The notes: generated by a model not told the origin, from the letters alone. A stretch of DNA of 64,000 nt from Dechloromonas sp. (GCA_011391255.1 JAABQV010000007.1:1-64000); one strand, 5' to 3'; positions 1 through 8,699 are shown, numbered from the stretch's first letter. Numbers and translations: made by a program.

Positions 1-1043
1 CGTTTCCCAACAATGTTGATCAGGTCGGCATGCCGACCATGCAGCAAAAAACGGCCATCGGCGAGGACTTCGATGAGATCGGACAAAGGCACGCGGCCTT
101 CAACGTGCCCGCCAAAGGCTATCGTTTGGCCATCAAGCTGCTCAAGCGCGACACCGGGCAGCAGCTCCCAGGCGAGATCGGCGGTTGTCCGCCGACTCGC
201 CAGCTGGCCGCTTTCGGTCGAGCCGTAGATTTCATAAAGTGGCGCGTTGAAGCGAGCCTCGGCGTCGGCGGCCAGTTGCGCCGGGAGCGGGGCAGTGGCC
301 GAGAGCAGCAGGTCGACCGCCGGCAAATCGACGCCGGCGGCGAGCAGGGCGGCGAGGTGGAAGGGCGTCGTCACCAACAGGCGCGGCGCCGGCATGGCAT
401 TGAGCGCGGCGACGATGTCCTGCGGATAGAAGGGCTTGCCGGCCCAGAACGGGGAGTTGCCGTGCAGGGCAAGCAGCACCGTGGACTCGAACCCGTAGCT
501 GTGCTGCGCCGGCACGGTGCCGACAATATTGTGCGGTTGCTGCAATAAGCCGAGACGCTGCGCTTCGGCGCGCCCGTTGAGCACCAGCCGCCCCCAGGAT
601 TTGCCGTGTGCGACGGGACTGCCGGTCGAGCCGGAAGTGAATAGTTGAACCGCCTCGAAGTCAGCTGGAATGAGCGGGATTTTTGCCACTTTTCCGGCGT
701 TGACCGCAAGAGACGGAAAATCGAGGCGCGGCAGGTCGAGATGGTCAAAATCACTGTCGCACAAACAGACAACGTCCGGACAGGCGGTTTTGATCTGCCG
801 CAGCGTTTCGGCGGCTTGTGATGAAGGCTGCAGGCTGACCTTGCCGCTAACCAAGCCGGCCGCCAAGCCTACCGTAAAGCGATAGCGATCCTGACAAACA
901 TTGAGCAGATGCCTGCCGGACGGAAAAATTGCCACCAAAGCCTCAACATCGGCGAGAAAATCCCGCACCCGCAAAGCGCCACTCGCCCGGTAGGCGAAAA
1001 TATCGTCGAGACTGGCGTGGCCGATTAGCGGGATCTGGCTCAT
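1..1043 (-). CDS. AMP-dependent acyl/aryl ligase, aryl polyene type (3' end outside window)
   Basis: This gene runs off the left edge, so about 347 N-terminal residues are visible and the ORF track misses it. I translated it from the ATG at 1043. It belongs to the ANL adenylating superfamily: the phosphate-binding loop reads FTSGSTGSPVAHGKSW and a later motif reads YGSTESGQLASR, matching the A3 and A5 motifs. The A3 lysine position is a histidine here. The usual C-terminal catalytic lysine would lie outside the window. Its start overlaps the COG4648 gene by four bases (ATGA), so it is the fifth gene of a coupled operon of ACP, ketosynthase, ACP and COG4648 protein. In aryl polyene clusters the equivalent ligase is thought to activate an aryl acid starter and load it on a carrier protein. 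That role is inferred from context; the exact substrate cannot be read from the sequence. Confidence 0.85.
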   Translation of the reverse strand, partial: MSQIPLIGHASLDDIFAYRASGALRVRDFLADVEALVAIFPSGRHLLNVCQDRYRFTVGLAAGLVSGKVSLQPSSQAAETLRQIKTACPDVVCLCDSDFDHLDLPRLDFPSLAVNAGKVAKIPLIPADFEAVQLFTSGSTGSPVAHGKSWGRLVLNGRAEAQRLGLLQQPHNIVGTVPAQHSYGFESTVLLALHGNSPFWAGKPFYPQDIVAALNAMPAPRLLVTTPFHLAALLAAGVDLPAVDLLLSATAPLPAQLAADAEARFNAPLYEIYGSTESGQLASRRTTADLAWELLPGVALEQLDGQTIAFGGHVEGRVPLSDLIEVLADGRFLLHGRHADLINIVGK

Positions 1044-1702
1044 GGCTGTTCAGGGGGGCGGCGCGTCGATAGCCGGTAGCCACGGATGGTGTCGGCGATG
1101 CTCGATTGATCCTCCGGCGCCAGCACCCGCAGGCGAACAAGATGTTCGCCGATAAACATCAGGACAATCAGCAGCAGGCTGAGCAAATTTGCAAAGGCCG
1201 ACCAGGCAGCGGCCGGCGCAAAAAAGAACAAAAATGCAGAAACGCTGGCCATGCCGAGAAAAAACAGTGTCCAGGCGATGGTGACACTGCGCGTATAGCG
1301 TTCTTTGGCCGGCGAAATTTCGCCGGCGTGCGCGAGAAGCGCGAAGTGCGTAACCAGAGGCTGACGCCCGGCCAGCAGAGTGCGGCCAAAGAAGATGCCA
1401 AGTGCCAGATTGGTACCGAGGTGTTGAATGAAGTAGAGCAGCGCGACGTTCTGGCGCAGCTCAGGCCATAAATAGGCTAGCAGCGCCAGCACGCTCAAGC
1501 CGCCGAGCACCATCCAGAGCGGATTGACTACCCGCCAGAGGAGGAGAATGACGATGGCGACGAGGGGAGACACCGCCAGTGCCGCAGCAAAATCGGAGTT
1601 GCCGTCACCGGAGCTGCCGTAATGAGCCAGGGCGGCCCAGGCGAGGATCAGCACCCCGATAGCGAGTCCGCGCAGGATGGCGGTCGGGGTTATGCCGGTC
1701 AT
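1040..1702 (-). CDS. COG4648-family membrane protein of aryl polyene cluster
   Basis: A 220-residue polytopic membrane protein with about six hydrophobic segments (for example near residues 10-25, 42-60, 64-80, 88-105, 143-160 and 167-185). The sequence and its place between an ACP and an AMP ligase match the COG4648 family, a signature component of aryl polyene and xanthomonadin gene clusters (ApeG-like). No catalytic motif is evident and the biochemical role of the family is not established; anchoring or presenting the biosynthetic machinery at the inner membrane is speculation. It overlaps the upstream ACP and the downstream ligase by four bases each, which indicates translational coupling. 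Confidence 0.75.
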   Translation of the reverse strand: MTGITPTAILRGLAIGVLILAWAALAHYGSSGDGNSDFAAALAVSPLVAIVILLLWRVVNPLWMVLGGLSVLALLAYLWPELRQNVALLYFIQHLGTNLALGIFFGRTLLAGRQPLVTHFALLAHAGEISPAKERYTRSVTIAWTLFFLGMASVSAFLFFFAPAAAWSAFANLLSLLLIVLMFIGEHLVRLRVLAPEDQSSIADTIRGYRLSTRRPPEQP

Positions 1703-1983
1703 TTGGTTCGCTGAGTGGCGATATGGGCAGTCAGGTTGCGCAGTGAGGTGAAAATACGGGTGTTGTCCTCGTTGTCAGAGCGCAGCTGGAAGCCATAGCG
1801 CTTGGAAATCACCAGCGCCAGTTCCAGTACATCAATCGAGTCGAGCCCCAGCCCTTCACCGAAAAGCGGCGCATCCGGCTCGATCTCGCTTGCTGCCATC
1901 TCGAGATTCAAGGCGGAAACGATCAATTCGGCGACATCGGGCAACAGCGCGTCGACAACTTCCGGGGTGATGGCTTCAGACAT
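1699..1983 (-). CDS. Acyl carrier protein (second ACP of the operon)
   Basis: A 94-residue acyl carrier protein. The phosphopantetheine attachment motif GLDSIDVLEL places the modified serine at residue 49, and acidic residues follow as in other ACPs. The N-terminal extension before the motif is longer than in the housekeeping ACP. It lies 18 bases after the ketosynthase gene and overlaps the next gene by four bases. Aryl polyene clusters typically carry two distinct ACPs next to each other or close by, and this one resembles the ApeF position next to the COG4648 protein. It would carry the growing polyene chain or the aryl starter; which of the two cannot be decided here. Confidence 0.88.
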   Translation of the reverse strand: MSEAITPEVVDALLPDVAELIVSALNLEMAASEIEPDAPLFGEGLGLDSIDVLELALVISKRYGFQLRSDNEDNTRIFTSLRNLTAHIATQRTK

Positions 1984-2001
1984 GAGGGGTTTTCCGTGAA
2001 T

Positions 2002-3252
2002 TTAATGAGCCAGCGCACGGAACGCGAGAACCGCGTTGCTGCCGCCGAAAGCAAAGGAATTGGATAGTGCCGCCCGCAAGGGCTGGTCGCGTCGTGCGCT
2101 GGTGACATGATCGACACCGACGCAAGCCGGCTCGATCTCGTGCAGATGAGCAGTTGGTGGAATCGCTTGCTGGTGCAAGGCGAGCACCGTGATGATCGCC
2201 TCGATCGCCCCGGCAGCACCCAATTGATGACCGTGCATCGACTTGGTCGCACTGACCGGCAAACAACTGGCACGTTCGCCAAAGACGCCGATCAGGGCAG
2301 CGACCTCGACCGGATCACCCTCAGCCGTTGCCGTCCCATGGGCGTTTATATAGTCAATTTCTTCGACCGGCAAACCACCATCGCTCAGCGCTGCATTCAG
2401 TGCGCGAATCTGGCCGGCGGCTTCCGGGCGCACCAGATGGCTGTGGTCGCAACTGGTGCCGTAACCGACTATTTCAGCGTAAATCCTGGCGCCACGGGCG
2501 ACCGCACGATCCCAATCCTCAAGCACCAGCGCCGCACCACCTTCGCCGAGGACGAGGCCGGCTCGATCGGCACTGAACGGGCGGCAGGCTTGCGGCGACG
2601 TCGTTTCATTACCGCTTGCCATCACCCTCAGGGCTTCCCAGGCACGCGCCACGCCGTAGGCCTGCGGTGCATCGGAGCCACCGGTCAACATCACCGGCGC
2701 CTCACCACTGCGCACCCGGCGGAAGGCTTCGCCGATGGCGATCGCCGACGATGCACAGGCCACCGTGTGGCTCATACTGACGCCGCCGAGGCCAAGTTGT
2801 ATCGAAATATGCGCATTCGCCGCGTTGTTCATGCCGAGAATAACGGAGAGCGGCGAGACCCGCTCACGACCCTTCTGCCATAGCTCCTTGTAGCCCTTCT
2901 CGTAAGCCAGCGTACCGCCAAGCGCCGTACCCCAGGCGACGCCCCAATTTTCGCGGTCTTCTGCCGGTTGACCGCGCGTGAGTCCGGCATCAGCCCAGGC
3001 CTCGAAGGCCGCTGCTGTTCCCAGCTGGGCGAAGCGATCCATCGTGCTGGCAAGCGGACGACCCAGCGTGGCATCGACATCGAAACCAGGACAACTGACA
3101 AAGGGGATGCTCAGTGGGCGGGGAATGTCATCGGTACGCAAAAAACGGACAGCCGATTCACCAGCCAGCAAACGCGCGAAAAAATCCTGAAGATCACCAC
3201 CAAAAGGGCTGATCAGCCCCAGTCCGGTAATTGCCACCCGCCGCTGGCTCAT
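2002..3252 (-). CDS. Beta-ketoacyl-ACP synthase, FabF/KAS II type
   Basis: A 416-residue condensing enzyme with a complete Cys-His-His active site: nucleophile Cys166 in TVACASSA, His305 in INAHGTATAEGD, and His342 in KSMHGHQLGAAGA with Lys337 ahead of it. It is therefore expected to catalyse decarboxylative condensation and is not a chain-length-factor-like inactive partner. Length and motifs match FabF-like ketosynthases. It sits between two acyl carrier protein genes, only three bases after the first, so it is probably dedicated to this pathway and not to housekeeping fatty acid synthesis. Aryl polyene pathways use such enzymes iteratively to extend the chain; that assignment rests on context. 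Confidence 0.9.
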   Translation of the reverse strand: MSQRRVAITGLGLISPFGGDLQDFFARLLAGESAVRFLRTDDIPRPLSIPFVSCPGFDVDATLGRPLASTMDRFAQLGTAAAFEAWADAGLTRGQPAEDRENWGVAWGTALGGTLAYEKGYKELWQKGRERVSPLSVILGMNNAANAHISIQLGLGGVSMSHTVACASSAIAIGEAFRRVRSGEAPVMLTGGSDAPQAYGVARAWEALRVMASGNETTSPQACRPFSADRAGLVLGEGGAALVLEDWDRAVARGARIYAEIVGYGTSCDHSHLVRPEAAGQIRALNAALSDGGLPVEEIDYINAHGTATAEGDPVEVAALIGVFGERASCLPVSATKSMHGHQLGAAGAIEAIITVLALHQQAIPPTAHLHEIEPACVGVDHVTSARRDQPLRAALSNSFAFGGSNAVLAFRALAH

Positions 3253-3255
3253 GGC

Positions 3256-3492
3256 TCAGTTTTGTTCGCTGCGCAATTGATCCATCAAGGCCACCATCTC
3301 GCCAACGGTTTTGGGGCTTTTCAGGTCTTTGGAGAGCGAGATGCCGAAGCGATCTTCGAACTCGAACATTAATTCGAGCATCATCAGCGAATCGACGCCC
3401 AGGCTTGCCAGTTGCGCATCAGCGACAACCCGCTCCAGCGCAACGCCGAGGCGATCCTTGAGAAATTCGCGTATCAGTTCCAGGGATTCCAT
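3256..3492 (-). CDS. Acyl carrier protein (first gene of the aryl polyene-type operon)
   Basis: A 78-residue acyl carrier protein of normal length. The attachment motif GVDSLMMLEL gives Ser35 as the phosphopantetheinylated residue. It is the first gene of the leftward operon, 53 bases downstream of the dsbD stop, which reads in the same direction. No terminator is evident in that gap, so read-through from the permease-cutA-dsbD genes is possible. The pairing ACP-ketosynthase-ACP-COG4648-AMP ligase is characteristic of aryl polyene loci. Confidence 0.88.
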   Translation of the reverse strand: MESLELIREFLKDRLGVALERVVADAQLASLGVDSLMMLELMFEFEDRFGISLSKDLKSPKTVGEMVALMDQLRSEQN

Positions 3493-3545
3493 AGTCCGCC
3501 CATTTTAGCCCAAGCCCAACTATTTACAAAAAATCACGAACGAAT

Positions 3546-5312
3546 TCAGGGCACCTGATTCAGGGTTTTTAGAAATGCGGTCGCATCAACAAAACCAACG
3601 ACGCGGATCGACTTTATTTCCTTTCCGGATTTATCGAAAAACAGGATTCCGGGCGGGCCAAAAAGGCCAAAACGCGCCAATAAAGCCTTGTGATCGGCAT
3701 TATTATCTGTCACATCGGCTTTCAACAGCTTGAAACCAGCCAGTTTCGCCTGAACCGCCGGGTCAGAAAAGGTAAAGCGCTCCATTTCCTTGCACGAAAC
3801 GCACCAATCGGCGTAAAAATCGAGCATGACTGGCTGACCGGCCGCCATCACTTTGCTTTCAAGATCAGCCAGCGAAACCACCGGCTCAAACGGCAATTTT
3901 TTGCTCTCCGCCGCCATCGCCTGTCCGCGCAATCCGCTCAATGGTTGCAATGGATCGCGACCGCCGGCGAGGGCTCCAATCAGCAAGGCGGCGCCGGTCA
4001 GCAGCATGAAAATTCCAATACCTTTCCAGAAGCGCTGCCAGCCCTTGGCGTGCGGCGGTAGCGGGTCGAGGGCGTGGAGATAAATCGCCGGGATAATCAA
4101 CAAGGCGGCCCACGCCAACATTTGGGCAAAGGCCGGAATTACCGGTGAAACCAGCCAGACTGCGGTTGCCAGCAGCAGCACACCAAAAAATTTCTTGACC
4201 GCCTCCATCCACGCCCCGGCACGCGGCAAGAGCGTTCCGGCCGACAAGCCAACGATCAGCAGCGGCACGCCCATGCCGAGCGCCATGACGAAGAGCGCCG
4301 TGCCGCCAAGGACAGCATTGCCGGTCTGCCCGATGTAGAGCAGCGCACCGGCCAGCGGCGCGGCAACGCAGGGGCCGACGATCAGCGCCGACAGCGCACC
4401 CATGACGAAGACGCCGATGCCGCGCCCGCCCTGCAAATGGCCGGATTCTTCAGATAATTTGCTTTGCAGCGAGGTCGGCAACTGCAATTCGTAGAAGCCG
4501 AACATCGAGAACGACAACACGACAAAGACCAGCGCAAAGCCGCCTAGCACCCACGGGTTTTGCAGCGCCACAGAGAGCAGGGTGCCGGTCATCCCGGCGG
4601 CAACACCGGCGGCGGCGTAGGTTACTGCCATGCCGAGAACGTAGATCAAGGACAGCGCAAAGCCACGCCCGCGCGAAATTTTGTGGCCCTGACCGGCAAT
4701 AATGCCGGAGAGGATAGGAATCATCGGGAAGACGCAGGGCGTCAGCGAGAGGCCGAGACCGGCGAGGAAAAAGAAGCCGAGGATCGCCCAGAAGCCGGCG
4801 TCTTTCAGCAGGCCGGCAATTTTGCCGCTCTCATCGCCGTCGACCGCAACAGCCTCCCCGGCTGCCACCAAACCTGCCACCGCCGGCGTTGTTGCCGGAT
4901 CGGGCAATTCAACATTGAGCACCTGAGTCTGCGGCGGGTAGCAAACACCTGCATCGGCACAGCCTTGCGAACTCGCCTCAAGCTTGATCTGCAGGGTGCC
5001 GGAGGCATTGCGCTCAACCGGCACGCGAATCGCCACACTCTTGTAGAAAACCTCGACCTTGCCGAAAGTCTCGTCATCCTTTTCCTTGCCCTTGGGGATT
5101 TGCGCAGCGCCGAGACTCACCGCCGCACCCGGCGCGGCAAACCGGAATTTGTCGCGGTAGAGGTAATAACCCTTGGCGATCTCATAAGTGACTTCGATGG
5201 TTTGTCCGTCGAGCGCGCGCGCTGTGGGCTTGAAGGCCACCGCCGGGTCGAGGAATTCCTGAGCATGCACCAGCGAGATCAGAAAGCTGAAGAGGAAAAT
5301 AAGGATTTTCAT
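3546..5312 (-). CDS. dsbD: Thiol:disulfide interchange protein DsbD
   Basis: A 588-residue inner-membrane electron conduit that moves reducing power from cytoplasmic thioredoxin to periplasmic partners. Three regions are visible: a signal peptide (cleavage likely after LISLVHA), an N-terminal periplasmic domain with the redox pair in QGCADAGVCYPP, a membrane domain with Cys-containing segments SLTPCVFPM and VGPCVAAPLAGAL, and a C-terminal thioredoxin-like domain with DWCVSCK (cysteines 504 and 507). All six expected cysteines are present, so it should be functional. Its start codon overlaps the cutA stop by one base (TAATG), the usual cutA-dsbD arrangement in proteobacteria. Confidence 0.95.
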   Translation of the reverse strand: MKILIFLFSFLISLVHAQEFLDPAVAFKPTARALDGQTIEVTYEIAKGYYLYRDKFRFAAPGAAVSLGAAQIPKGKEKDDETFGKVEVFYKSVAIRVPVERNASGTLQIKLEASSQGCADAGVCYPPQTQVLNVELPDPATTPAVAGLVAAGEAVAVDGDESGKIAGLLKDAGFWAILGFFFLAGLGLSLTPCVFPMIPILSGIIAGQGHKISRGRGFALSLIYVLGMAVTYAAAGVAAGMTGTLLSVALQNPWVLGGFALVFVVLSFSMFGFYELQLPTSLQSKLSEESGHLQGGRGIGVFVMGALSALIVGPCVAAPLAGALLYIGQTGNAVLGGTALFVMALGMGVPLLIVGLSAGTLLPRAGAWMEAVKKFFGVLLLATAVWLVSPVIPAFAQMLAWAALLIIPAIYLHALDPLPPHAKGWQRFWKGIGIFMLLTGAALLIGALAGGRDPLQPLSGLRGQAMAAESKKLPFEPVVSLADLESKVMAAGQPVMLDFYADWCVSCKEMERFTFSDPAVQAKLAGFKLLKADVTDNNADHKALLARFGLFGPPGILFFDKSGKEIKSIRVVGFVDATAFLKTLNQVP

Positions 5313-5632
5313 TATGGATTGACCGTTTCTGTAGCCAGCCAGTTCAAATAGGCCGGCAAGCCTTGCGTGATTGGCAAGGCGATGATTTCAGGGGTGTCGT
5401 GCGGATGGCGCGCGCGGATCAGGGTTTCGAGCGCCGGATAGTTTGTTGCGGTCGACTTGATAAACAGGGGGATTTCCGTTGCCGACTCAATGACGCCTTG
5501 CCAGCGGTAAAGCGACTGGACGCGCGGCAGAATATTGACGCACGCAGCGAGTCCGGCCTCAACGACAGCCAGCGCAATCGCGTTGGCGCTTTCTTCGTCG
5601 GGGCAATTGGTGAGTATCAGCAGGGCTTCCAT
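5312..5632 (-). CDS. cutA: Divalent cation tolerance protein CutA
   Basis: A 106-residue small trimeric protein of the CutA1 family, recognised from its N-terminal ILTNCPDEESANAIA segment, the core ACVNILPRVQSLYRWQG and the later FIKSTATNYPALETLI. CutA proteins bind divalent metals such as copper and their physiological role remains uncertain. It lies between the ABC-2 permease and dsbD on the minus strand, with nine bases before it and a one-base overlap after it, so the three genes probably share a transcript. Confidence 0.93.
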   Translation of the reverse strand: MEALLILTNCPDEESANAIALAVVEAGLAACVNILPRVQSLYRWQGVIESATEIPLFIKSTATNYPALETLIRARHPHDTPEIIALPITQGLPAYLNWLATETVNP

Positions 5633-5641
5633 CAGCGAATT

Positions 5642-6412
5642 CTACTTGAGCAGGCGGCGCTGCGTCAGGCGCAGGGCAATGGCAAAGGCAATGCCGGCGG
5701 TCACCAGCAAAACCGCAATATGGAGCAGGGGATCTGCCGGCACGTTGCCAGCCAGCAGCGGCCGGATCAGCGCGACGCCTTGCGCCAGGGGCAGAATAGA
5801 ACCAATCGCGGCGAGCCAGCCGGGCAATTGATCGGTCGGGAAAAAGACGCCGGAAATCAGCGTCATCGGCGTGATGAACAGCGTGAAGTAATACATGAAG
5901 AAATCGTAGGACGGTGCCAGCGCATTCCAGATCAGGCCGAGCGCGGCAAAGGCCAGCCCGGTGAGGACGATGGCCGGTAGCGCCCAAAGCACCAACGGGC
6001 CGTTCGTCAGCCCCATGGCAGTAATGACAATCAATATGGCGGCGCCGGAAAATAGCGATTTGGTCGCCGCCCAGAACAACTCGCCGGCGACAACATCGCT
6101 GAGACCGAGCGGGGTGTTGAGGATGGCATCCCAGGTCTTCTGCACATGCATCCGGGAAAATGAGGAATACAACGCCTCAAAGGTGGCGGCATTCATCGTC
6201 GAGGCGCAAACGGTGCCGGCGGCGAGAAAGGCGACGTAAGGCTGGCCTTCTATCGTCGGCAACATTGCGCCCAGCCCGTAACCGAGGCCGAGCATGTAAA
6301 TCAGCGGATCAGCGAGATTGCCGAGGATAGACGGCAGGGCGAGTTTGCGCCAGACGAGAAAATTGCGGCGCCATACCGGCAGCCAGCCAAGCGAAAAAAG
6401 CGAGGACACCAT
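5642..6412 (-). CDS. ABC-2 type transporter permease (no ATPase partner nearby)
   Basis: A 256-residue membrane protein with about six transmembrane helices and the ABC-2 permease signature region (segments such as LGLGYGLGAMLPTIEG and PMTLISGVFFPTDQLPGWLA), closest in style to NodJ/YadH exporters. Such permeases work with a separate ATP-binding protein. None is encoded upstream, where a divergent rhodanese gene lies about 117 bases away, nor downstream, where cutA follows. The ATPase must be elsewhere or lost. The substrate is unknown; NodJ-like permeases export polysaccharides, lipids or other small molecules. Confidence 0.82.
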   Translation of the reverse strand: MVSSLFSLGWLPVWRRNFLVWRKLALPSILGNLADPLIYMLGLGYGLGAMLPTIEGQPYVAFLAAGTVCASTMNAATFEALYSSFSRMHVQKTWDAILNTPLGLSDVVAGELFWAATKSLFSGAAILIVITAMGLTNGPLVLWALPAIVLTGLAFAALGLIWNALAPSYDFFMYYFTLFITPMTLISGVFFPTDQLPGWLAAIGSILPLAQGVALIRPLLAGNVPADPLLHIAVLLVTAGIAFAIALRLTQRRLLK

Positions 6413-6529
6413 GTTGCCGCAAGCGCCTTGAATCAGGGAAAGGAGACTGATTGTAACGCGCCGCCCGGGATCAAGCCTTGCGCTATGATTAAGGTTTTAC
6501 GCACTTTGCCATTCGAGGAGTTTTACCCC

Positions 6530-6952
6530 ATGTATAACCTGTACAAACCCGAGCAAGCGGTTGGACTGATGGACTTCGTCAAGGCTGCCAAGTCCTGCAT
6601 CACCGAGATTTCGCCGAGCCAGCTCAAAGCAAAAATGGATGCCAAGGAAGATTTTTTGCTGGTCGATGTCCGCGAATCCGCCGAGTTCGAACACGGCCGC
6701 ATCAGCGGTGCCCATCTGGTACCGCGTGGCATTCTCGAAGCCGCCGCCGACCCGACCTACCCCAAGCAATACCTGCCGCTTTCTGAAGCACGTGATCGTC
6801 AGGTCATCCTCTATTGCGCCAGCAGCGGGCGCTCAGCGATGGCTGCAGCGGTTTTGCAGATGATGGGATTCAAGAATGTACTCAACATGAGCGGCGGCTT
6901 CGGCGGCTGGGAAGCTGAAGGCCTGCCGGTAGTTCGCGAAGCTGAGTACTGA
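6530..6952 (+). CDS. Single-domain rhodanese-like sulfurtransferase
   Basis: I place the start at the ATG at 6530 and not at 6428 as in the ORF track, because GAGGAG at 6515-6520 is well spaced before it and the upstream 34 residues look unlike protein. The product is then 140 residues. It has one rhodanese domain: LLVDVRESAEFEHGRI near the N-terminus and the active-site loop YCASSGRSAMAA with the catalytic cysteine. It lacks a signal peptide, so it is cytoplasmic. Single-domain rhodaneses move sulfane sulfur, but the acceptor is not indicated by neighbours. Confidence 0.88.
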   Translation: MYNLYKPEQAVGLMDFVKAAKSCITEISPSQLKAKMDAKEDFLLVDVRESAEFEHGRISGAHLVPRGILEAAADPTYPKQYLPLSEARDRQVILYCASSGRSAMAAAVLQMMGFKNVLNMSGGFGGWEAEGLPVVREAEY

Positions 6953-6997
6953 TCAATCACCAAGCCAGGCCGCACCGAAATCGGCGAAAATCCGCGC

Positions 6998-8011
6998 ATG
7001 GAATTTGAACACAACGTTGATCTCAGCCGTTTCAATACCCTAGCCCTGCCTGGCCGGGCGGCGGCTTACCAAAAAATCACCGGCGCCGGGCAGTTGACCG
7101 TGGCCAACGATTTTGCCGGCCGCCGCTTCATCCTCGGCGGCGGCAGCAACCTCGTCCTCAATGGCGACTTTGACGGCCTCGTGCTGCACATGGCGATCCC
7201 CGGCAAACGTCTTGTCAAGGAAGACGGCGAGGCCTTTTATATCGAAGCCGGTGCCGGCGAGAACTGGCACGATTTCGTCCAATGGACTTTGCAGCAGGGC
7301 TGGCCCGGGCTGGAGAATTTGAGCCTGATTCCCGGCACGGTAGGCGCCGCACCGATCCAGAATATCGGCGCTTACGGACTGGAAGTCGGCGAAATGCTGC
7401 ACAGCGTGAACGCCTGGGACTTCAAAAATCAGGCTTTTTTCACCGTTGACCGCAACAACTGTCGTTTTGCCTACCGCGACAGCCTGTTCAAGCAGGAAGG
7501 CTGGCATTTGAATGGGCAGATCGCGATTACGTCGGTCATTTTCCGGCTGCCGAAAGCCTGGGTCGTCAATACCCGTTACGCCGATGTCACGCAGGAACTG
7601 GCGGCGCAACAAATTGCGGCAGCGACGGCACAGGACATCGCGCAGGCGATCATCGCCGTTCGCCAGCGCAAGTTGCCTGACCCGGCGACGATTCCCAACT
7701 GCGGCAGTTTTTTCCACAATCCCTTGGTCGACAGCGCGACCGCCGGGCGCCTCAAATCAGCGCATCCCGCCTTGCCGCAATATCCGCAGCCGGCTGGCCG
7801 GGTCAAGCTGGCAGCCGGCTGGCTGATCGAGCAGGCCGGCTGGAAGGGCAAGCGCCTCGGCAGCGTCGGCATGTACGAAAAGCAGGCGCTGGTGCTGGTC
7901 AATCATGGCGGCGCTAATGGCAATGATGTGCAGCAAACGATGGCGGCAGTGCAAGCCGACGTCACCGCCCAATTTGGCGTCGCCCTTACTCCCGAGCCGG
8001 TTTTTCTGTAA
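6998..8011 (+). CDS. murB: UDP-N-acetylmuramate dehydrogenase MurB
   Basis: A 337-residue FAD enzyme that reduces UDP-GlcNAc-enolpyruvate to UDP-MurNAc in peptidoglycan precursor synthesis. It is of the longer E. coli type I class: FAD-binding segment FILGGGSNLVL, the IPGTVGAAPIQNIGAYG stretch, and GSFFHNPLV carrying the serine that serves as general acid. The start follows the HNVDLSRFNTLAL motif typical of MurB N-termini. Its 3' end overlaps the convergent amidase gene by 26 bases, so the two genes share sequence across their stops. Confidence 0.96.
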   Translation: MEFEHNVDLSRFNTLALPGRAAAYQKITGAGQLTVANDFAGRRFILGGGSNLVLNGDFDGLVLHMAIPGKRLVKEDGEAFYIEAGAGENWHDFVQWTLQQGWPGLENLSLIPGTVGAAPIQNIGAYGLEVGEMLHSVNAWDFKNQAFFTVDRNNCRFAYRDSLFKQEGWHLNGQIAITSVIFRLPKAWVVNTRYADVTQELAAQQIAAATAQDIAQAIIAVRQRKLPDPATIPNCGSFFHNPLVDSATAGRLKSAHPALPQYPQPAGRVKLAAGWLIEQAGWKGKRLGSVGMYEKQALVLVNHGGANGNDVQQTMAAVQADVTAQFGVALTPEPVFL

Positions 8012-8699
8012 CGTAGAGGCAGCCGGCAATGCCGGTGGCCAGCGCATCCGCCATGCGCGCCTGACGCTCGGGATCGGCCAATTCCAGCTCTTCCTCGCGG
8101 TGCTTGATGACGCCAGCCTCGAAGAGAACGGCCGGCAAGGTGGTGCGGTAAAGCACCACCAGATTGTCGTAATACCAGACGCCGTTTTGAGCATCCGCAG
8201 CGAGGTGTTTGCGCCCATGCCAGGGCGTCGGCACAAAGCCGTTGCGCCGCATCTGCGCCCCGATGCTCGAGGCACAACGCAAACTGGTGCTGAGATCGGG
8301 GCTGCGTTCGGAGACAAACAGCCCGAAACCGCGCTTGACGTCGGTATAGCTCGCCTCGCTGCCGTCCCAATCCCAGAATTTCAGATATTGCGTGTTGATC
8401 GAGTCATGGTGGATAGCGATGAAAAAATCGGCACCCTTGGCCAATTTCGGCCGATCACTCAAAACCCGCACGCTTCCGTCGAAATTGACTTCGCGCACAC
8501 CGAGGCCACGCGCCCGCACAGTGCCGGCCAAAACGCCGGCAAAATCCCGATTGAACTCATACTCGCTGCGCCCCCGGGCGCTAAATGCGCCGGGATCAAC
8601 GATGCCGTGGCCAACATCAATCGCCACCAGCGGCGCCGCGCCAGCGCTTGCGGTCAACGACCAAAACAGGGCAAAAAATGGGTGCACTCGAAAATTCAT
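7986..8699 (-). CDS. N-acetylmuramoyl-L-alanine amidase, Amidase_3 type
   Basis: A periplasmic zinc amidase that cleaves the amide between N-acetylmuramic acid and the stem peptide. I chose the ATG at 8699 (237 residues) because it opens a convincing signal peptide (MNFRVHPFFAL to SAGA) and has GGAG upstream; the track uses a longer start at 8729. Zinc ligands appear in DVGHG, in a Glu of SEYEFNRDF and in FIAIHHDS, and the catalytic Glu is in LFEAGVIKHREEE. It lacks the AMIN targeting domain of AmiC and the LytB/CwlB-type repeats, so it is a minimal enzyme. Convergent with murB, with overlapping ends. Confidence 0.88.
   Translation of the reverse strand: MNFRVHPFFALFWSLTASAGAAPLVAIDVGHGIVDPGAFSARGRSEYEFNRDFAGVLAGTVRARGLGVREVNFDGSVRVLSDRPKLAKGADFFIAIHHDSINTQYLKFWDWDGSEASYTDVKRGFGLFVSERSPDLSTSLRCASSIGAQMRRNGFVPTPWHGRKHLAADAQNGVWYYDNLVVLYRTTLPAVLFEAGVIKHREEELELADPERQARMADALATGIAGCLYVTEKPARE

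Noticed and set aside
4560-5351. 263-codon plus-strand ORF opposite dsbD
   Set aside because: Antisense shadow of a well-supported dsbD gene, with arginine- and glutamine-rich composition and no domain.
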